Made by a program: the position numbers and the translations under genes
In this document: positions 63,410-64,000 of the stretch, piece by piece
How positions within the stretch are numbered: position 1 is the first letter of the stretch
Layout: the number at the start of each line of letters is the position of its first letter
The notes under the pieces: generated by a model
Databases searched by the model: none
What the model saw: the letters and a program-made list of their open reading frames with translations, nothing else
Told to the model about the DNA's origin: nothing
Origin: Chloroflexota bacterium
GTDB taxonomy: Bacteria > Chloroflexota > Anaerolineae > Caldilineales > Caldilineaceae
Assembly: GCA_018969295.1 (NCBI GenBank)
Contig: JAGWYN010000003.1
Location: 186,001-250,000 of the forward strand
Length of the DNA: 64,000 nt
Reading direction: 5' to 3'

Positions 63410-64000
63410 ATGCGCACTTCTTACACACAATCGAAAAGGGCACCTATTTCAAAGAAACCGCCACAGACGATGTGGCGCAGGTTGTTGGCAGCAGCGGCGG
63501 CGTTGCTTCTTGCACTTGTCGGCACCCAGTCGACAAGTGCACAGAGCACACGCACCGTCTGCGAATCCGGCTGTGATCACACGACCATCCAGGCCGCGAT
63601 TACCGCCGCCAGCGCCGGCGACACGATCCAGGTGGCGGCGGGCACGTATTCTGGGAATGTGACGATCAACAAAAATATCATCTTACGTGGCGCTGGTGCT
63701 GCAACAACTGTAATTGTTGGAAACGCCGCTGGTTCTGAGCTGGGTGCTGTCCACTTGACGACAGGGCGAAATGGGGTGACGATCCAAGGCTTTCATATCA
63801 AAGGGATCAACGGCAGCACCCCAGGTCTCGAAAAAGCAGCAATCTATCTACAGGGAATTCAGACAAATCTCACAATCCAAGATAACACTATCGAGGCGAT
63901 TGGCGATGCCGCCTTGATGGGTGAATACAATGCCAATAATCAGAGCGTTACCATTCACCAGAATCAGTTTATCGGTAAAACATTTACAGGGGACGAACCT
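63410..64000 (+). CDS. Secreted right-handed beta-helix (pectate lyase-like) protein, 3' partial
   Basis: The frame starts at ATG 63410 and runs off the right edge, giving 197 residues. A long N-region with basic residues leads to a signal-peptide core (LLAAAAALLLALVG) with a likely cut after TSAQ. CESGCDHTTIQAAITAASAGDTIQVAAGTYSGNVTINKNIILRGAG is the classic entry to right-handed parallel beta-helix proteins (DUF1565/pectate lyase-like). Later turns include GVTIQGFHIKGING and NLTIQDNTIEAIG. Such proteins bind or cut polysaccharides, but catalytic residues cannot be judged from this part. AGGAAAGG lies 14 nt upstream. The gap 63202-63409 shows no certain promoter or terminator. Confidence 0.83.
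   Translation, partial: MRTSYTQSKRAPISKKPPQTMWRRLLAAAAALLLALVGTQSTSAQSTRTVCESGCDHTTIQAAITAASAGDTIQVAAGTYSGNVTINKNIILRGAGAATTVIVGNAAGSELGAVHLTTGRNGVTIQGFHIKGINGSTPGLEKAAIYLQGIQTNLTIQDNTIEAIGDAALMGEYNANNQSVTIHQNQFIGKTFTGDEP

Overview
The window is a 64 kb piece of a GC-rich bacterial chromosome with about 46 protein genes, one tRNA gene, no rRNA, no CRISPR array and no recognisable insertion sequence or prophage. The gene mix and the Thr/Pro 'TPTP' and Ala/Glu/Pro linkers in its exported proteins suggest the phylum Chloroflexota, possibly near Caldilineae or Anaerolineae. That placement is an inference from style and content, not from a marker search. Promoters look like ordinary sigma-70 sites, and several have an extended -10 (TGN before TATACT, TATAAA or similar).

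Region by region: 1-8945 holds the end of gatB and then a tight plus-strand run: GH78 alpha-L-rhamnosidase, type II pantothenate kinase-like protein, aldo/keto reductase, a fused E1 alpha-beta 2-oxoacid dehydrogenase, and a very unusual lipoyl / E3-binding / NeuD-type acyltransferase fusion. 8998-18149 holds a lone glycogen-binding-type domain, leuS, a RodZ-like membrane protein with an SH3 domain, def, a secreted BNR-repeat protein and a P1B-4 metal ATPase. 18273-22469 is the rpsO-pnp block with strong RNA hairpins, followed by a methyltransferase. 22587-29309 holds an AI-2E transporter, M19 dipeptidase, NurA nuclease, JAMM protease, a molybdopterin oxidoreductase and mtaB. 29312-37721 holds dnaE, maf, a phosphoribosyltransferase, prfA-prmC and a HAD phosphatase.

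37739-42892 is a plus-strand sugar-type cluster (Gfo/Idh/MocA dehydrogenase, ThuA, lipoprotein, PIG-L deacetylase, aldo/keto reductase, EamA exporter). 42906-45691 is the sulfate activation pair cysD-cysNC. 45939-48194 holds an unusually long thyX and an LPXTG-like surface protein with 36-nt repeats. 48345-57151 holds an FtsK-domain ATPase, a small membrane protein, an ABC exporter, purH, an SH3/beta-propeller protein and a GT-C-like membrane protein. 57276-64000 holds an RpiR regulator, a polysaccharide deacetylase lipoprotein, a class II aldolase, a DsbA/FrnE-family gene with an in-frame TGA, tRNA-Arg(UCU), a TPR-LuxR regulator and the start of a secreted beta-helix protein.

The two strongest observations are these. 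First, the DsbA/FrnE gene at 60298-60915 has TGA exactly where the first active-site cysteine of CPWC belongs, with a small SECIS-like hairpin just after it, so it is probably a selenoprotein. Second, the E1 fusion gene is followed by a protein in which the usual E2 catalytic domain is replaced by a NeuD/PglD-type left-handed beta-helix acyltransferase. This suggests an acyl-lipoyl-driven acylation system.
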